Assembly: GCF_030272615.1 (NCBI RefSeq)
Contig: NC_081414.1
Span: 526,485,137-526,549,136, forward strand
Length of the DNA stretch: 64,000 nucleotides
DNA from: Cryptomeria japonica
Taxonomy: Eukaryota; Streptophyta; Pinopsida; Cupressales; Cupressaceae
Reading direction: 5' to 3'
Part shown: piece by piece, positions 1-11,332 of the stretch
Layout: every line of letters begins with the position of its first letter
Numbering within the stretch: the first letter of the stretch is position 1
Made by a program: the position numbers and the translations under genes
Notes under the pieces: generated by a model
The model's database searches: none
What the model saw: the letters and a program-made list of their open reading frames with translations, nothing else
What the model was told of the DNA's origin: nothing

Positions 1-1010
1 CATACTTTGGGGTACTCCCTGTTTATCACAAAGTACTCTATCTTGGTACTCACTGTTCATCACAAAGTGCCTTGATCTATCCTAGTCTTCCTAGAGGACC
101 TACTTGAGTGTATCCTCTCAGCAGCTTATCCAATCGATAGCGTATGTTCATCACAGAACTGCCGATTTGACCTCAAAGACCAAAACTTGCATTTTTCAAC
201 ACAAACGCGCTTGACTGACACAAACGCGCCTACAGACTGCACAAGCGCGCCTGAAAAACACAGACGCGCCTGTATGACATAAACGTGCCTAGGCTGTGCA
301 CAAACGCCCCTGCACATCGCAAACGCGACTACACATCACAGACGCCCCTGCACATCATAGACGCGCCTGTATGACATAAACGCGCCCGCATTTGACATAG
401 ACGCGGTTCCAGACATAGACGTGCCTGGCACCGACACAGACGCGCCTGTCGGACACAGACGCGTCTGGCACCGACGGAGACGCGGTTGCACGTTTTCAGA
501 CTTTTTTGTACCCTATTCCTAAGCGCATTTATTACCCTATTCGACATGCATTAATGACAATAAATGCATCAAAGTACAAGGAGGTTTTGTGGTACTTACT
601 GGCTCTCCTGCCTCTGCTGGCCTCTGGAATCGGCGAACACGATCGAAACTGTGAACAAAGGCCATCGCTGCTGACTGCTGCTGCTCTATTTTCGCTTTGC
701 ACTCTGCTCTCGTGGATGTATAGATGACAATGAGGATGTATTTTCCTCCGTGGTCTATCTTATAGCCTACCCTAGCCTTAGCCTTCATTTCCCGAGTTAG
801 TCTTCCTCATCCTGTGACTTTGTCACTTTATTCGGTCAGTCCATTCTAGCCTTTCTTTCTTATCGAGAGATTGTCTGCAATCTTTTCAAACATTTTCATC
901 CAATCTCTCGAGGGGGCATATCATTCCCATTCTGGGGCAACTCTGTATCAGTTCATCTTATCTTCTTTGAAACAACGCGACAAGCCACATTGTCTCAAAG
1001 AGGGGCAAAA
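1..1010 (+). mobile_element. 3' internal end of a Tat-type Ty3/gypsy element, upstream of its LTR
   Basis: This stretch is the reverse-complement counterpart of about 54848-55900 and lies upstream of the LTR at 1011 in element orientation. It holds TTCATCACAAAG repeats (1-75), a CpG-rich degenerate minisatellite of CACAxACGCGCCT type (about 190-490), and non-coding sequence up to a polypurine tract at 996-1010 (AAAGAGGGGCAAAA). In the better preserved copy near 56 kb this is the region in front of an antisense ORF, so here that ORF would lie to the left of the window on the minus strand. The short ORFs are repeat artefacts. Confidence rests on the clear match to the second copy. Confidence 0.8.
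190..490 (+). repeat. CpG-rich degenerate minisatellite (ACGCGCCTG motif)
   Basis: About a dozen copies of a roughly 20-28 bp unit with core CACA-GACGCGCCTG separated by short variable spacers. The same repeat appears in reverse complement at about 55370-55640, at the same distance from the LTR, so it belongs to the retrotransposon and not to the insertion site. Many copies show CG to CA/TG changes, as expected from methylated CpG decay. Confidence 0.8.
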
Positions 1011-1792
1011 TGTAGACACTCAAAATTGTCCAGTCTAATTAAATAAATATTTTATTTATTTAATTATCTAAGCCTAATTCTTCTATTAATTAAATAAATC
1101 CTTATTTATTTAATTAATTCATTTATCCTCTTCTAGCCTTATTTCTCATTTAAATAAATACATTTATTTATTTAAATTATCATTTTCCTAAATTAAATAA
1201 ATATTTTATTTATTTAATTGATCCCACTTCTTCTATTAATTAAATAAATCTTTATTTATTTAATTAATTCATTATCCTTTTCTACACATGACACATGTCA
1301 CTCATCTCTTAATTCATACACTACCTACCCCTTTCATTATTTTATTATTTCCTCTACCTACCCTCTAATCTTAGCCAACCTCCTTTTACACCTCTCAATC
1401 TTATCCCTCCATTTCATATTGTGTCTTCTATTTAAGGAGATGCCTTCTTCATTATCAAACCCGAATCACTCAGCCTAATTGACAATTGGGAGGACTTGAC
1501 TACACTACGATCCTATTTGCAACCACATTCCGTTCTTTGTTGAGCTCTTGTGCATATAAAATTTGAGAGCAAATATATCAAGCAAGATCAATGGAGATAG
1601 GAAGAATGGAGATCAAAAACCCTATTGGACATGTGATGGTATAATCTTTGTGATTTCAGTTGATTTGCATTGTCTTAGGTAATCTTCATATGTTATGGTG
1701 GATCTTTGTTGATTGTTAGGCTAGGGTTTTGTGGTTGAATTCATTTAGCCTTTCAATATTGTTATTATTGTTATCCATTTTCACCATATACA
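1011..1792 (+). repeat. LTR of the Tat-type Ty3/gypsy element (782 bp)
   Basis: The LTR begins TGTAGACACT directly after a polypurine tract and ends CATATACA. The terminal TGTA...TACA is a perfect inverted repeat. The boundary was set by comparison with the inverted copy at 54067-54847: similarity stops exactly after TACA on one side, and the TGTAGACAC start is shared on the other. It is read as a 3' LTR because a polypurine tract precedes it and no primer-binding site follows. The adjacent 5 bases (GAGGG, 1793-1797) would be the target duplication; its partner is outside the window. Confidence 0.9.
1036..1270. repeat. Five AT-rich palindromes inside the LTR
   Basis: Five near-perfect inverted repeats built on AATTAAATAAAT...ATTTATTTAATT, each about 28-36 bp with a centre of 2-4 bases, separated by 15-40 bp of ordinary sequence. 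Five equivalents are found in the other LTR copy at about 54588-54825. They could form hairpins in the transcript or cruciforms in DNA. Their function is unknown. Confidence 0.85.
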
Positions 1793-3966
1793 GAGGGTTT
1801 ATAACTAATCTTTCATTCAATAGGTCCTCCGCCTCATCCCCTTCTTTCTCTCCTCCTAGCAGCTGATGTTGCTTGAGATCCTCTTCTTTCTGATCTAAAT
1901 CAGATTCAATGTTCCTAACTCTTATTCCTTCGGTGCTGGACCTGAAGCCTTACACTCTAGGCTGCCCTACAGGTACATTAACTAGTGGTGGTGCAAGGGC
2001 GTTGGTACCTGGATCCTGTGTGGCAGCTGTTGAAGGTGGTTGAGTAGGTAGATCTTCAGTAATTTCTATTTCTTCCTCTTGCTCCTGGGTACCCTCTCCC
2101 GCAATCCACCCTATAGCTATCCTTGGTGGGAGGACTTTAGCAAGTGGTACTGCTCCTAATCCATGGATCACTCCAAGGTCCGCTTCCTTCTTCAACAACT
2201 CAGACTCCTTCATATTCTCTTGGAGTTTCTTCAACAAGTCCTTAGTGGTTTCTTGAGGTTTCTCCCCCTCTTCAGGATCACTAGACGTATTGTATCTTGA
2301 TCTTGATCTCATCTTCTGAGTATACTCCTTATAACTCCTTGATTGGGGTACTCCTGAAGTGGACTCCTTCTGTTTCACCTTTGAGGCACTCGGCCTTACC
2401 CTCTGGCTTAGCCATTGCTTGGTCCTATTGATGACCACTTGAGAAACCTTTTCAATATTTACATCCTCATTCGCGGACCACCTTATTGGGGAGATGGGCT
2501 TCTTATCAATTTCTAACCCTTTATTAGTTGCATTGAGCAGGTCTCCATCATCCCTGAGTTCTTTAGGGAGATTGGTCTCAATTTTGAAATCTCTTATCTT
2601 TTGCGTAGATAACCTATTGTAATTTTTCTCTCTGACCTCAAAACTATCCTGGAGATTGGCCCAAAAATACTCCAGTCTCGGTCTGTTTCCCTCATATGCC
2701 TTGGGCATAGCCTGTTTGAGCTTCCCATACGGATCATAAAATTCCCTAGCATAATCATACTCTTTCAAGTTCAAATCTTGAAGCTATGGCTCTGCTAGCT
2801 TTGCAACCTGTATTTTCAAACATGAGAAGTATCCAATAGATACTGAAAAATCAATGCTTGTTTTATGTTTTGAAGATAAGAGAGATTGGAGGCCCAATAG
2901 TTGCCTTACATATTCTAACAAAATTAATCTATGATTGCAGTATTTGGGAAGCAACATTGGGTTCCTTGTGAATCTGCTAACCCTATTGTAAGAAGAATGT
3001 GGCTTTTGGATAAACCAACATTCCCACTCTCGGATAATAGACATGACCTCCGAGCTAATCCGGTATCTCACGTCTCTTGTTAATTTAATTATTACCAGAA
3101 AAATGAAGGCATCATTAATTATTTTAAAATGAGCCTTTGCATTGGCTAGGGGGAGTTGGGAATAATATTCCCATACCTTCCTCTGCCCTTCCTCATCCCC
3201 TAATTGACCCTCTACTTGTAGTCTGAGAAACTTTCTAGCTCTGGCAGCCACCCAGATGACATAAGATGTGAAAAAGAATTTTTGAGTCTGGTGGACTTCC
3301 TTCATTTGTTTGCAAATGTTGTCAGGTAACCCATATAGTGGCCATAAACTAGAACTTCCATGGATGAAAATGCTTACAATCAGGCTTGCCAAAGGCCCTG
3401 CTCAACATAATAATCAAATCTCTTTGGGGCTCCTTGAAGTCTTCCCTTAGGATCTCTGTTGCCTTGAGACCTGTTTTTCTCTCTTCTTCCAACCAGTTTT
3501 CATTCATGTGCCTTTTATTTGCTGCAACTTTGTGATTCCATACTTTTAAGGCCTCCTCTTCAGTTGAGAGGAATATCTCTTCTCTGGTTGGGACACCAAA
3601 CATGAATCCCAACATGTCAGGAGACAAGTCTATAATGGTCCTTCCCTGTGCGTCAGTACACTTTCTAATATCTGGGTTGTAGAAATGAGCAATTGTCATT
3701 ATAAATTCCGGTGCTTGCACTGATTGTGGAAAAATAGGTGTCTCTACTAAACTTGATCTTTTGATTCTCCTATGTAGGGCCTCTAGTCTAGGCTTATTTA
3801 GCTGGGTTCTGATATATTTAATTTTGATATGTCCAATTTCCGTGTCAGTGACCCATTTGACTTGATCATCCAACTTTAAAGAGTAGACTTGTCCTTGATA
3901 GTGGTATTTCATGGTAGCTGGAAGTTTGTCAATATCTTTGCTTCTTTTGCTAGAAGATGAGTCCAT
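1793..3966 (-). pseudogene. Decayed unrecognised plant ORF, truncated at its 3' end by an LTR insertion
   Basis: Three consecutive minus-strand reading frames form one broken gene. The first starts at the ATG at 3966 and runs to 3349 (205 codons). A frameshift near 3360-3390 moves to a second block ending at 2784. A single in-frame stop at about 2785 then leads to a third block from 2774 to a TAA at 1950. Beyond that TAA the frame stays open for over 50 codons (Glu/Lys-rich) right up to the LTR edge at 1793, so the retrotransposon appears to have inserted into the gene. The N-terminal block has mixed alpha/beta character with a segment reading IIDLSPDMLGFMFGVPTREE. The C-terminal block is basic, then acidic and proline-rich (low complexity). 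The family is not recognised. A domain like those of plant transposon-associated ORFs is possible, but that is only a guess. Confidence 0.55.
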
Positions 3967-4029
3967 CTAAGTAACTGAACCTGTGAGAAGAAAACAAGGA
4001 TCAATTGTTTATCAAAAATATAAAAATTT

Positions 4030-5320
4030 CATTAACTTCGGGACTTCGGGTTTCTGAAGTAGGGAGTTTTTTGTTTTAAAATAGGGTCCGGAACTCCGGG
4101 GTTCCTGGATAGGTACTCATAGATGTAGTCTGAAACTCTGGGGTTGCTAGGTTCCAGGCTGGGTAGATAACACTTGATTCGAGAACTCTGAGGTTTAGGG
4201 GTAAGGAATTTAAGCTCATCTTGGGATCTTGTGTTCCTAAGCCAAATAACCAATAGAAAAAAAAGATTTATAAAAGATAGACCTCGGAACTCTAGGGTTC
4301 CAGGGTTCTGGGGTAAGTGACAAGACTCCCTCACAAAGAAATAATCTAGAACTCTGGAGTTCCGGGGTCATCAAAAGACAACTTCAACAAAATCCTAGAA
4401 CTCCGGGGTTCCGGGGTCATCAAAAGATAGCTTCAACAAAATCCCAGAACTCCAAGGTTCCCGGGTCATCAAAAGACAGCTTCAAGAAAATCTCAAAACT
4501 CCGAGGTTCCGGGGTAGGTAAGAGAAAACCACCTGGAACTCCAGGGGTCGGGGGTAGGAACTAGGGCACGGGGAACACGCGAAAAAACACACAAAAAATG
4601 AAAAGAAGAGAAAACAAAAAAAAAACCCTAACAAAGAAGAACAAAAAAGAAATATGACCTACAAATGACCAAAAGGGCAAGAAAAATCACCTACCTGGTG
4701 GATCGAAATGCCCAAGAATGCAAAAGGAAGCTCAGCAGTTCAGAGGCTCGCGGTTAGGAGGAAAGGAAGAAGGAGCTCTGAATGCACAAATGAACTTTAA
4801 AATTTTATCATTCCTATTTATACCCCCTCCCAAACCTATTCGTACGAGCGGTTTAAACAGGACCTCGAGACTTCGGGGTCCCAAGGTTCCGAGCTCAGCA
4901 ACAAGACACCAAACAAAACATCCCACCTCAAGATTCTGAGGTTTCGGGGTTCTGGGCCAAGAAGGAAAGCAAGGAAGGACCCACCTTGGGTTTCTGGGAC
5001 TCTAGGGTTTTGAGGTGGATCAGACACACATACCCCAGGACTCTGAGACTCCAGATTTATGAGGCAAAGGACAAGAAAACAAAAGACACACCCCAGGACT
5101 CCGAAACTCCAGTGTTCCGAGGTAAAGGAAAAGAAAACAAAAGACACACTTTGGGACTCCGAAACACCAGAGTTCTGATTTAAAGGAAAAGAAAAAAAAA
5201 GACAAAAAGAAGGAGACCAACCTCAAGACTCCAGGGGTCCGAAGTTCCAGGGTTGGTGAAAGCAAAAGAACAAAAAGAGACCTCCGGACTCCGGAGTTCC
5301 GAGGTAAAAGAACAAAAAGA
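4030..5320. repeat. Array of short palindromes (GGAACTCCGGGGTTCC type)
   Basis: At least 15 degenerate copies of a 16-bp dyad, roughly GGAACTCCGGGGTTCC, spaced about 40-70 bp apart with A-rich spacers. Clear copies sit near 4090, 4347, 4393, 4443, 4492, 4532 and 5282. Four successive copies (about 4345-4510) share a longer unit of about 50 bp containing CATCAAAAGA-AGCTTCAA. The short ORFs in this stretch encode repetitive peptides generated by the repeat and are not considered genes. The array lies just upstream of the decayed minus-strand gene, in the position of its 5' region. Confidence 0.8.
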
Positions 5321-5339
5321 AAATGGACAAAGCAAAAGC

Positions 5340-7082
5340 GAGCAAAAACATGGGACCTATATTGTAACACAAGGAAACTAATGGGGAATAGATATGCAAG
5401 GCATAACAAGTAGAATAAGTCATCTCTTTGTTGTCATGGGAGAAATGACATTTGTAATAAGTTTTTGAGAAATGACATTTGTAATCTTGAAGATTTTGTT
5501 GAGGTGTGACTTAGTAGTGTTGAGAATATAGTAGAGTTGAGGGTGTTTAGAAAATATCCAATTAGTTTTGAGTCTTCTTAGTGGTGTTCATGTTCAATCA
5601 ACAAGTCTGATATATGTCCATGGAATATTTGATTTTCAATAAGAAGATTATTTGAGCATTGAATCTTGTCTATTGAAGATGGAATGCCAATGACAGACTG
5701 AAGCAACTCAAGTAAGGGCCACTTGAGGAACTGTGATTCCATCATAGTTTAGATTTGTAGTAGTTTAAATTTTATTAATTATGATTTACTGTTAGTTATC
5801 CGTTGTTTAAGATATGTTTTGTTTCAACATATTTGATTTCACTAGTTTTAGAACAGTCTGCCTGCAGCCATTGCTGTTGCAAATAACCAATCTACCTGCA
5901 ACCACTGTTGTGCAGTTAGTTTTATTTCTAGCATTGTTGTGTTTTTAATTTAGTTTAATGTTTTGAGTTTATTTTCTATACACAACTAATACAATAGTAT
6001 AGAAGGCTTCCACAATGCATATATATTGTTGTCTCATTTCAAGTTCATGTCCCTAGGTTGATAACTAAATGTAACTTCTAGTTCGTGGAGGGCTGCTTAG
6101 TGTGGATAAAAATCCCAAAGTTGTGAATTAGTATTCCAGCCTCAATTGCAATTAAAAAGCTCAACAGGATGGATAAAAAGAAAATACTTAGTGAGGGAAG
6201 GATATATTTCATTGACTTATGCTCCATATGTAATAAATTGGCCATTCTCTCTATGTTGGGATAGTACTTAACTTCCAAAGGTGGGCTACATTTCTTGGTT
6301 GGTTCTTCATAAAAGAATAATTAAAAATAAAAGATTAGAAAATGGCATGGCAGCCTAAGGGGATGCTCTATTATTTTCTTCAATTGAGTGCTCTACCCCA
6401 CTAGCTAGGCATAACATGATGCTTTGTACCCGACCACTACCATAATACATGTTCCTTGAAGCCATCTATCTAAGTACCCGATGCTCTGTATGCACCCATT
6501 ACGTACTCAGATCAAGTCCTTCCACAACTTACTAGCACCCCCCAACATTCCAATAGTAAATTCATTCGAGCAAGACCTTCATTTTATTGCTAGCAACTTG
6601 GGGCGATAACACAATCATGAATATAGGGAATGAGGGATTGGTTGGAATGATCCAACCATTCAAATAGCTTGAAGTGTCTCATCATTTAGATTAGGTTGAG
6701 TTCCCATTGTAGAGAAGAGTGGGGCCAGTTCCTTGGGTGGGTAGGAGGCTATAGATCAAGGTGGGGAGGGCCTAAGGATCAAGCTTGCAAAGAAGGTCGC
6801 AAACCTAGTATTTTTAAAAAGATGCAGAGACTTGCATTTGTTCCCATCTTTTTATTAAGGTTTCTTATCACCTCTGCAACCACAATTCCTTCTAATGTAC
6901 CACCCTCCTTTTTCTCTCAAACTACTTCTTGCCAAGTGTAACCTCTCCCCTCCCCTCTCCCAATCCTATATTTTTTCGTCACCTTAGGTCTACAATAATT
7001 TATCATTCTATTCTTTGAGTTCTCTATCATCCTCATGATGAATCATAGAGTGTGATTTGAAACATTGATGAAAAATATACAA
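5340..7082. other. AT-rich non-coding stretch, nothing recognised
   Basis: No convincing coding frame, terminal repeat or tRNA was seen. Short ORFs (for example 6078-6278 minus and 6696-6941 plus) have no recognisable motif. Near 7035-7100 there is weak similarity to 29036-29100, at the edge of the DNA-transposon ORFs, so an old fragment of that family may be present. Confidence 0.4.
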
Positions 7083-7876
7083 ACACAATGGAATCTAAAA
7101 ATAACAAGAAGAAACATAATGGATTGTGAAAATCTAATATCATCAAATTATGGGTTTTCACTTCTTTTATATATATCCTATATATGAAAACAATATTGAA
7201 GATGATCACTTGCTACCAAATAGGTTTCATACTCTCCCATGCTTTGCTACACCCATCCCCAATTGTTGATTAAAAGTATGCCTCTTTCTGTACTTTACTC
7301 AAGCCTACCTCTTCTTCTTAACCTTTGGAAGAGGATGGGGATGGTTCAACCAATAGCTTTTAATACTTGATTTTTTTAAGGTTGTTGGCAATTGACACTC
7401 ATTGGATTCATCTGTTGTCATTGATGGCAACATGGAAACATGGTTACTTGGCAACAAGATTCATAAGGAAGTATACACCAACATACACAATCTAAAAATA
7501 ACAACAAGAAACATAATGGATTGTGAAAATCTAATATCATCAAATTATGGGTTTTCACTTCTTTTATATATATCCTATATATGAAAATGATATTGAAGAT
7601 GATCACTTGCTACCAAATAGGTTTCATACTCTCCCATTCTTTACTACACCCATCCCCAATTGTTGATTCAAAGTATGCCTCTTTCTGTACTTTACTCAAG
7701 CCTACCTCTTCTTCTTAACCTTTGGAAGAGGATGGGGATGGTTCAACTAGTAGCTTTTAATACTTGATTTTTTTAAGGTTGTTGGCAATTTACACTCATT
7801 GGATTCATATGTTGTCATTGATGGCAACATGGAAACATGGTTACTTGGCAACAAGATTCATAAGGAAGCATACACT
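7083..7876 (+). repeat. Tandem duplication, 397-bp unit, two copies
   Basis: A unit starting near 7083 recurs about 397 bp downstream with few differences. Each unit holds about 300 bp of flanking DNA, the 5-bp target duplication AAGGT and about the first 100 bp of an LTR (TGTTGGCAATT at 7383 and again at 7780). Because the unit spans the flank/LTR junction, the duplication happened after the LTR inserted. Short matching bases (CACAA) at the junction suggest unequal exchange or slippage repair. Confidence 0.85.
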
Positions 7877-8665
7877 AGCATACACCGACAATAGGAAGCA
7901 TTCACCGACAAAAACCGACATTGGAGTATCCAGGGTTACACCGGCACCGACATCCAACACTTCAGTGAAGCCGACATCAATCTTGGACCTGAAGGAAGTT
8001 TTATTTGTAAAACCAATTTGTAATTATTGTATAAGGCTGACATTGTATATATTTTGTAATGCATTGTAAGCCGGCATAAGGCATATTGTTTGTGAAGGGT
8101 ATATAGGTTAGTTTGTTAAGGTCATTATAAAAATAGAGGAGAAAGATTGTAACAATGATATAGGAGACTATATAATGCGAAGTATATGTATGTAGATCAT
8201 TTGTATGCGAATGTTATATCATGCAATGATCTGTAGATAGCTTGGAAAGCATTCTTGGAGGAAAGGAGATACCGGTAGAAGTGTTCAGGGTTTATGAACC
8301 GGTACAGAGCAAAACTATAACCAGATCTCTTTCAGCATAGAAAATGCATTTTGTGAGTTCATTATTACTATTTTATTTCAGTAGAAGCTTGTATTCAGTG
8401 AGACTCTTTTTGTGATGAGCAATGTGCTCTAGGCAGTGTGCCTTACTACATGTGCAGGCCCCCATTTTATGTAATTTCCTTTCATATGGCCAATGAACTG
8501 ATATTGTGGGTCACAAATCTCACCGTGGTTTTTCCTCTTTGAGGTTTTCCATGTATAAATTATGTGTGTTATGGTGTTCATTTATGTGGATGGTTTATTT
8601 GCTTCAAGTTATATGTTTTTTCATTTACTGCTTTATATGTGTATGTTATAAGGGTAAAATCATAT

Positions 8666-10187
8666 TGTTGGCATTATGTGAACCGGTATGAGGACATAAT
8701 GATATTGCATGTTGTCATTGATGTCAATATGTGATATGAAGTGAGAAATGGTATATATGCCAAAGTAAAGCGGTATATTTGTTCAAGGTGAACCGACATG
8801 TCAAGGTGAATCAACATGTAGTCATTGGAACCGACACATGGAAGCATTGTATGACTACCGGTTGGTAGGTAGTTTCCACTTCAGGATTTCTGGTTGGAGT
8901 ATCTTAAGCCTGTGTGACTCAATCGGTGATCTTTATGTGATGAATTTAGCATGATAACAAAGAACAGATAGTGTTGCCATGCAAGCCTTGTGTGCGTGAA
9001 GGATCTTGCATAAAGAAGAGTGTTCCTATCTACCTCGGGAATGTGTGAAGTTTGTAAATGGTGATAACGTGTGATGGGTTATTAGCCGCCATGAAATCGG
9101 TGGAAAATGAATGATGGAGAATGTCTTGAGATTGGATCAAGATTGTTGCATTCAATATAGTATGATCAATGGTTAGGATTGAACCATTTGAATTCCTTAA
9201 CCTAACAGGTCTAGGGTTTAGGGTTTATGCTACCGACCTGTCTTTTGTCCTATAAGGTCGATGTTGTGATTCTTTCAGAGTTTGTTGGCAAAAGTTGTGT
9301 GTGAGTATCCAAGAGAAGGGATACGTGATTCTTGCCAGACCAAAAGGAGAGAAGTGGTACCTGCAGAGTGTAAGTGCAGAAGGAAAAGATGAGCTTAAGT
9401 GGATTTGCATTGGCATTGAGTGTTGTTACCAGATCATTGTAATACCTGTTGATCTCTAACCACCTCAACAGTTGGAAAATCCCTTAACAGGGTAGCTCTA
9501 ACCGGCTTGCTGTATATCCTTTAACAGGGTAACTCTAAGCTATTGAGTTTGAGGTCCTTTAGCTATTGAGTTCTTGAAATCCTCTAACAAGGTAACCTTT
9601 AACAGGGTTTAACCCTTAATCGGGTATTGTAGCCATCCCTTAACTGGGTGATCTCTAACAAGATCGGTTCCTAGCAGAACCTATTGTAATGTCTCTAACC
9701 GGACAAGGCTCCTAACAGAGCGGACTTCCAAAGAGTTCAAAAACAGCTTGTGGGTATTCATCCCCACCATGGTTTTTCCTAGTTGGGTTTCCACGTGAAA
9801 AATATCTGTGTCATGTGTGATGCTTTTATTTTGCGATGCTTTGCTATTGTTTGTCAAGCATATGATGGTTCTGTGTTTTATGCCTGTCAATAAAACATGT
9901 TGAACTAGCTATTATTATGATCTGATGATAGATCACCTCTTTATGCATAAGGGTGAAATGGTAGTGTAGTCTCAAGTTGAGTGAAAGGCTAAGTGAGTAA
10001 CTGGTTAATGCTTGTCTCAGACATTCTTAGCTTTACCGGTTGCACTCTGTTTCAAACCAATATCTCTCTCTTCCAGTCTTTTGAAGTGTTTACTGTCAAA
10101 CCGGTTTAAGACTATATTTTTGCTTATACTGATTCACCCCCCCTCTCAGTATCGGTTTGGTACTATTTTCTCATCATTGAGTTATCA
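8666..10187 (+). mobile_element. Nested solo LTR, 1522 bp, target duplication CATAT
   Basis: This LTR starts TGTTGGCATTATGTG and ends GAGTTATCA. CATAT flanks it at 8661-8665 and 10188-10192. Removing it and one CATAT rejoins the outer LTR smoothly, as seen by comparison with the uninterrupted relative at 10992-11997. The same family recurs on the minus strand at 32804-34298 and 35793-36655. The GGGTTTCCACGTG block and the CCCCCCCTCTCAGT run near the end are typical of plant copia-like LTRs (family knowledge; assignment inferred). Confidence 0.9.
9475..9725 (+). repeat. Intra-LTR array of CCCTTAACAGGGT-like units
   Basis: Around ten degenerate copies of a 10-13 bp near-palindromic word (ccTTAACaggGTaa) are spaced roughly 20-30 bp apart within the LTR. 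The array is conserved in reverse complement in the minus-strand copies (about 33240-33490 and 35790-35885) and, in a diverged form, in the related LTR at 34299-35787. Conservation across subfamilies points to a functional LTR part rather than chance. Confidence 0.75.
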
Positions 10188-10256
10188 CATATCTTACCGG
10201 CAGAACACTGATTCACACCCCCCCCCCTCTCAGCGTTCTTGGATCCCAACAAAGGT

Positions 10257-10492
10257 CTCTTTTTATACTAGGTTTTTTTTTTTACTTCTTTATGTGTATA
10301 TGTTTAAAAACTTCTTTTATTTTCAATATGATTTACAAATGGTTTATTCAATTTTTATTGATAAAAATTTCTTAAATAAATAAAAATATCTCTTAAAACT
10401 AAAATAAAATAAAAAAGAATTTTTAAAATAGTTTTGAAGTACAATAAAAAAATTATAAGTAAGTAAAATAATTTAAGTAAAAGTTAAAGTAA
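10257..10492. other. AT-rich spacer, nothing recognised
   Basis: T-rich then A-rich sequence to the right of the solo LTR. It has no reading frame worth annotating and no terminal repeat. Confidence 0.5.
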
Positions 10493-10853
10493 GGATGAAT
10501 TGAAATAAACCTCAATGGATCATTGAAAGGTAATCTTGGACCCTTGGGGTCGGGGTGTGTGGGGTGAGATTCGAAAGGGAATATTTTAGCCATTGGAGCT
10601 AAAAGATTAGAGGATGGAACAAATAATGAAGCAAAGGTCAAAGCGGCTTTGCTTGTCGTAAAAAAAGTGAGAAAATTATCGATTTACAAACTTCACCTAG
10701 AAGGAGATTCTCAAATTATAGTCAATGTTAATATAAATGGCAAAGCTCGGCTTTAGAAAATTAATAAATATATTAAATTAATTAATGGTAAATTACCACT
10801 GTTTAAATATTTTATAATCACTCATACATTCAAAAGTGGAATTAAGGTGGAAA
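10493..10853 (+). pseudogene. LINE RNase H domain remnant
   Basis: One plus-strand frame gives a recognisable RNase H fold fragment of the plant LINE/RVT_3 type. It has an N-terminal INLNGS segment, then NNEAKVKAAL (catalytic Glu region), then LEGDSQIIV (catalytic Asp region). The first acidic residue of a typical domain is replaced in INLNGS. A TGA interrupts the frame near 10566 and a TAG follows near 10753. The reading is cut at 10855 by a DNA-transposon terminus. The rest of the LINE ORF2 is not seen upstream. Confidence 0.65.
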
Positions 10854-10991
10854 ATAGGGGAGAGGATCCAGAACATGTGCATCCTAACTTTGGGGGTCCA
10901 TGGACCCAAAGACCAATTTTTTAGACCGCTCACGTAGATCGCTGAGTTGGCTACCCAAAGTCAAAAGTTGGCATGCCAATGAGGATTTTTG

Positions 10992-11255
10992 TGTTGGCAA
11001 TAGACACTCAATTGGTTGGTTTCAATATGTTGTCATTGATGGCAACATGTTCTGACTTCATATTTTGGGTTAGTTGTGTATCGGAAGGCACTTCACAGAC
11101 ACTTCACCGACACTAGCAGATTGGAAGGAATTCTTTGATTACCGACAATGCAGGCCGATATGGTTTAGAATCTAGTTATTGGTATTGGAGGGCGACATTT
11201 TTTGGATCCGGCATCGGCAAATTTTTTTTATATTCATGTATTTATGTTATCTAGC

Positions 11256-11332
<77 letters not shown>

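Larger units (their letters stand above)
7780..10251 (+). mobile_element. Solo LTR (outer), interrupted by a nested solo LTR
   Basis: The LTR starts TGTTGGCAATT at 7780 and ends TCCCAACA at 10251. The 5-bp sequence AAGGT is present immediately before (7775-7779) and after (10252-10256), a target-site duplication. Without the nested insertion it is about 945 bp, comparable to its relative at 10992-11997. Internal marks such as the ATTGTGGGTCACAAATC/TTTTTCCTC/TTCCACGT-like block and the GATTCACCCCCC run near the 3' end resemble plant Ty1/copia LTRs. That superfamily call is inference because no internal coding region remains. Confidence 0.85.
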
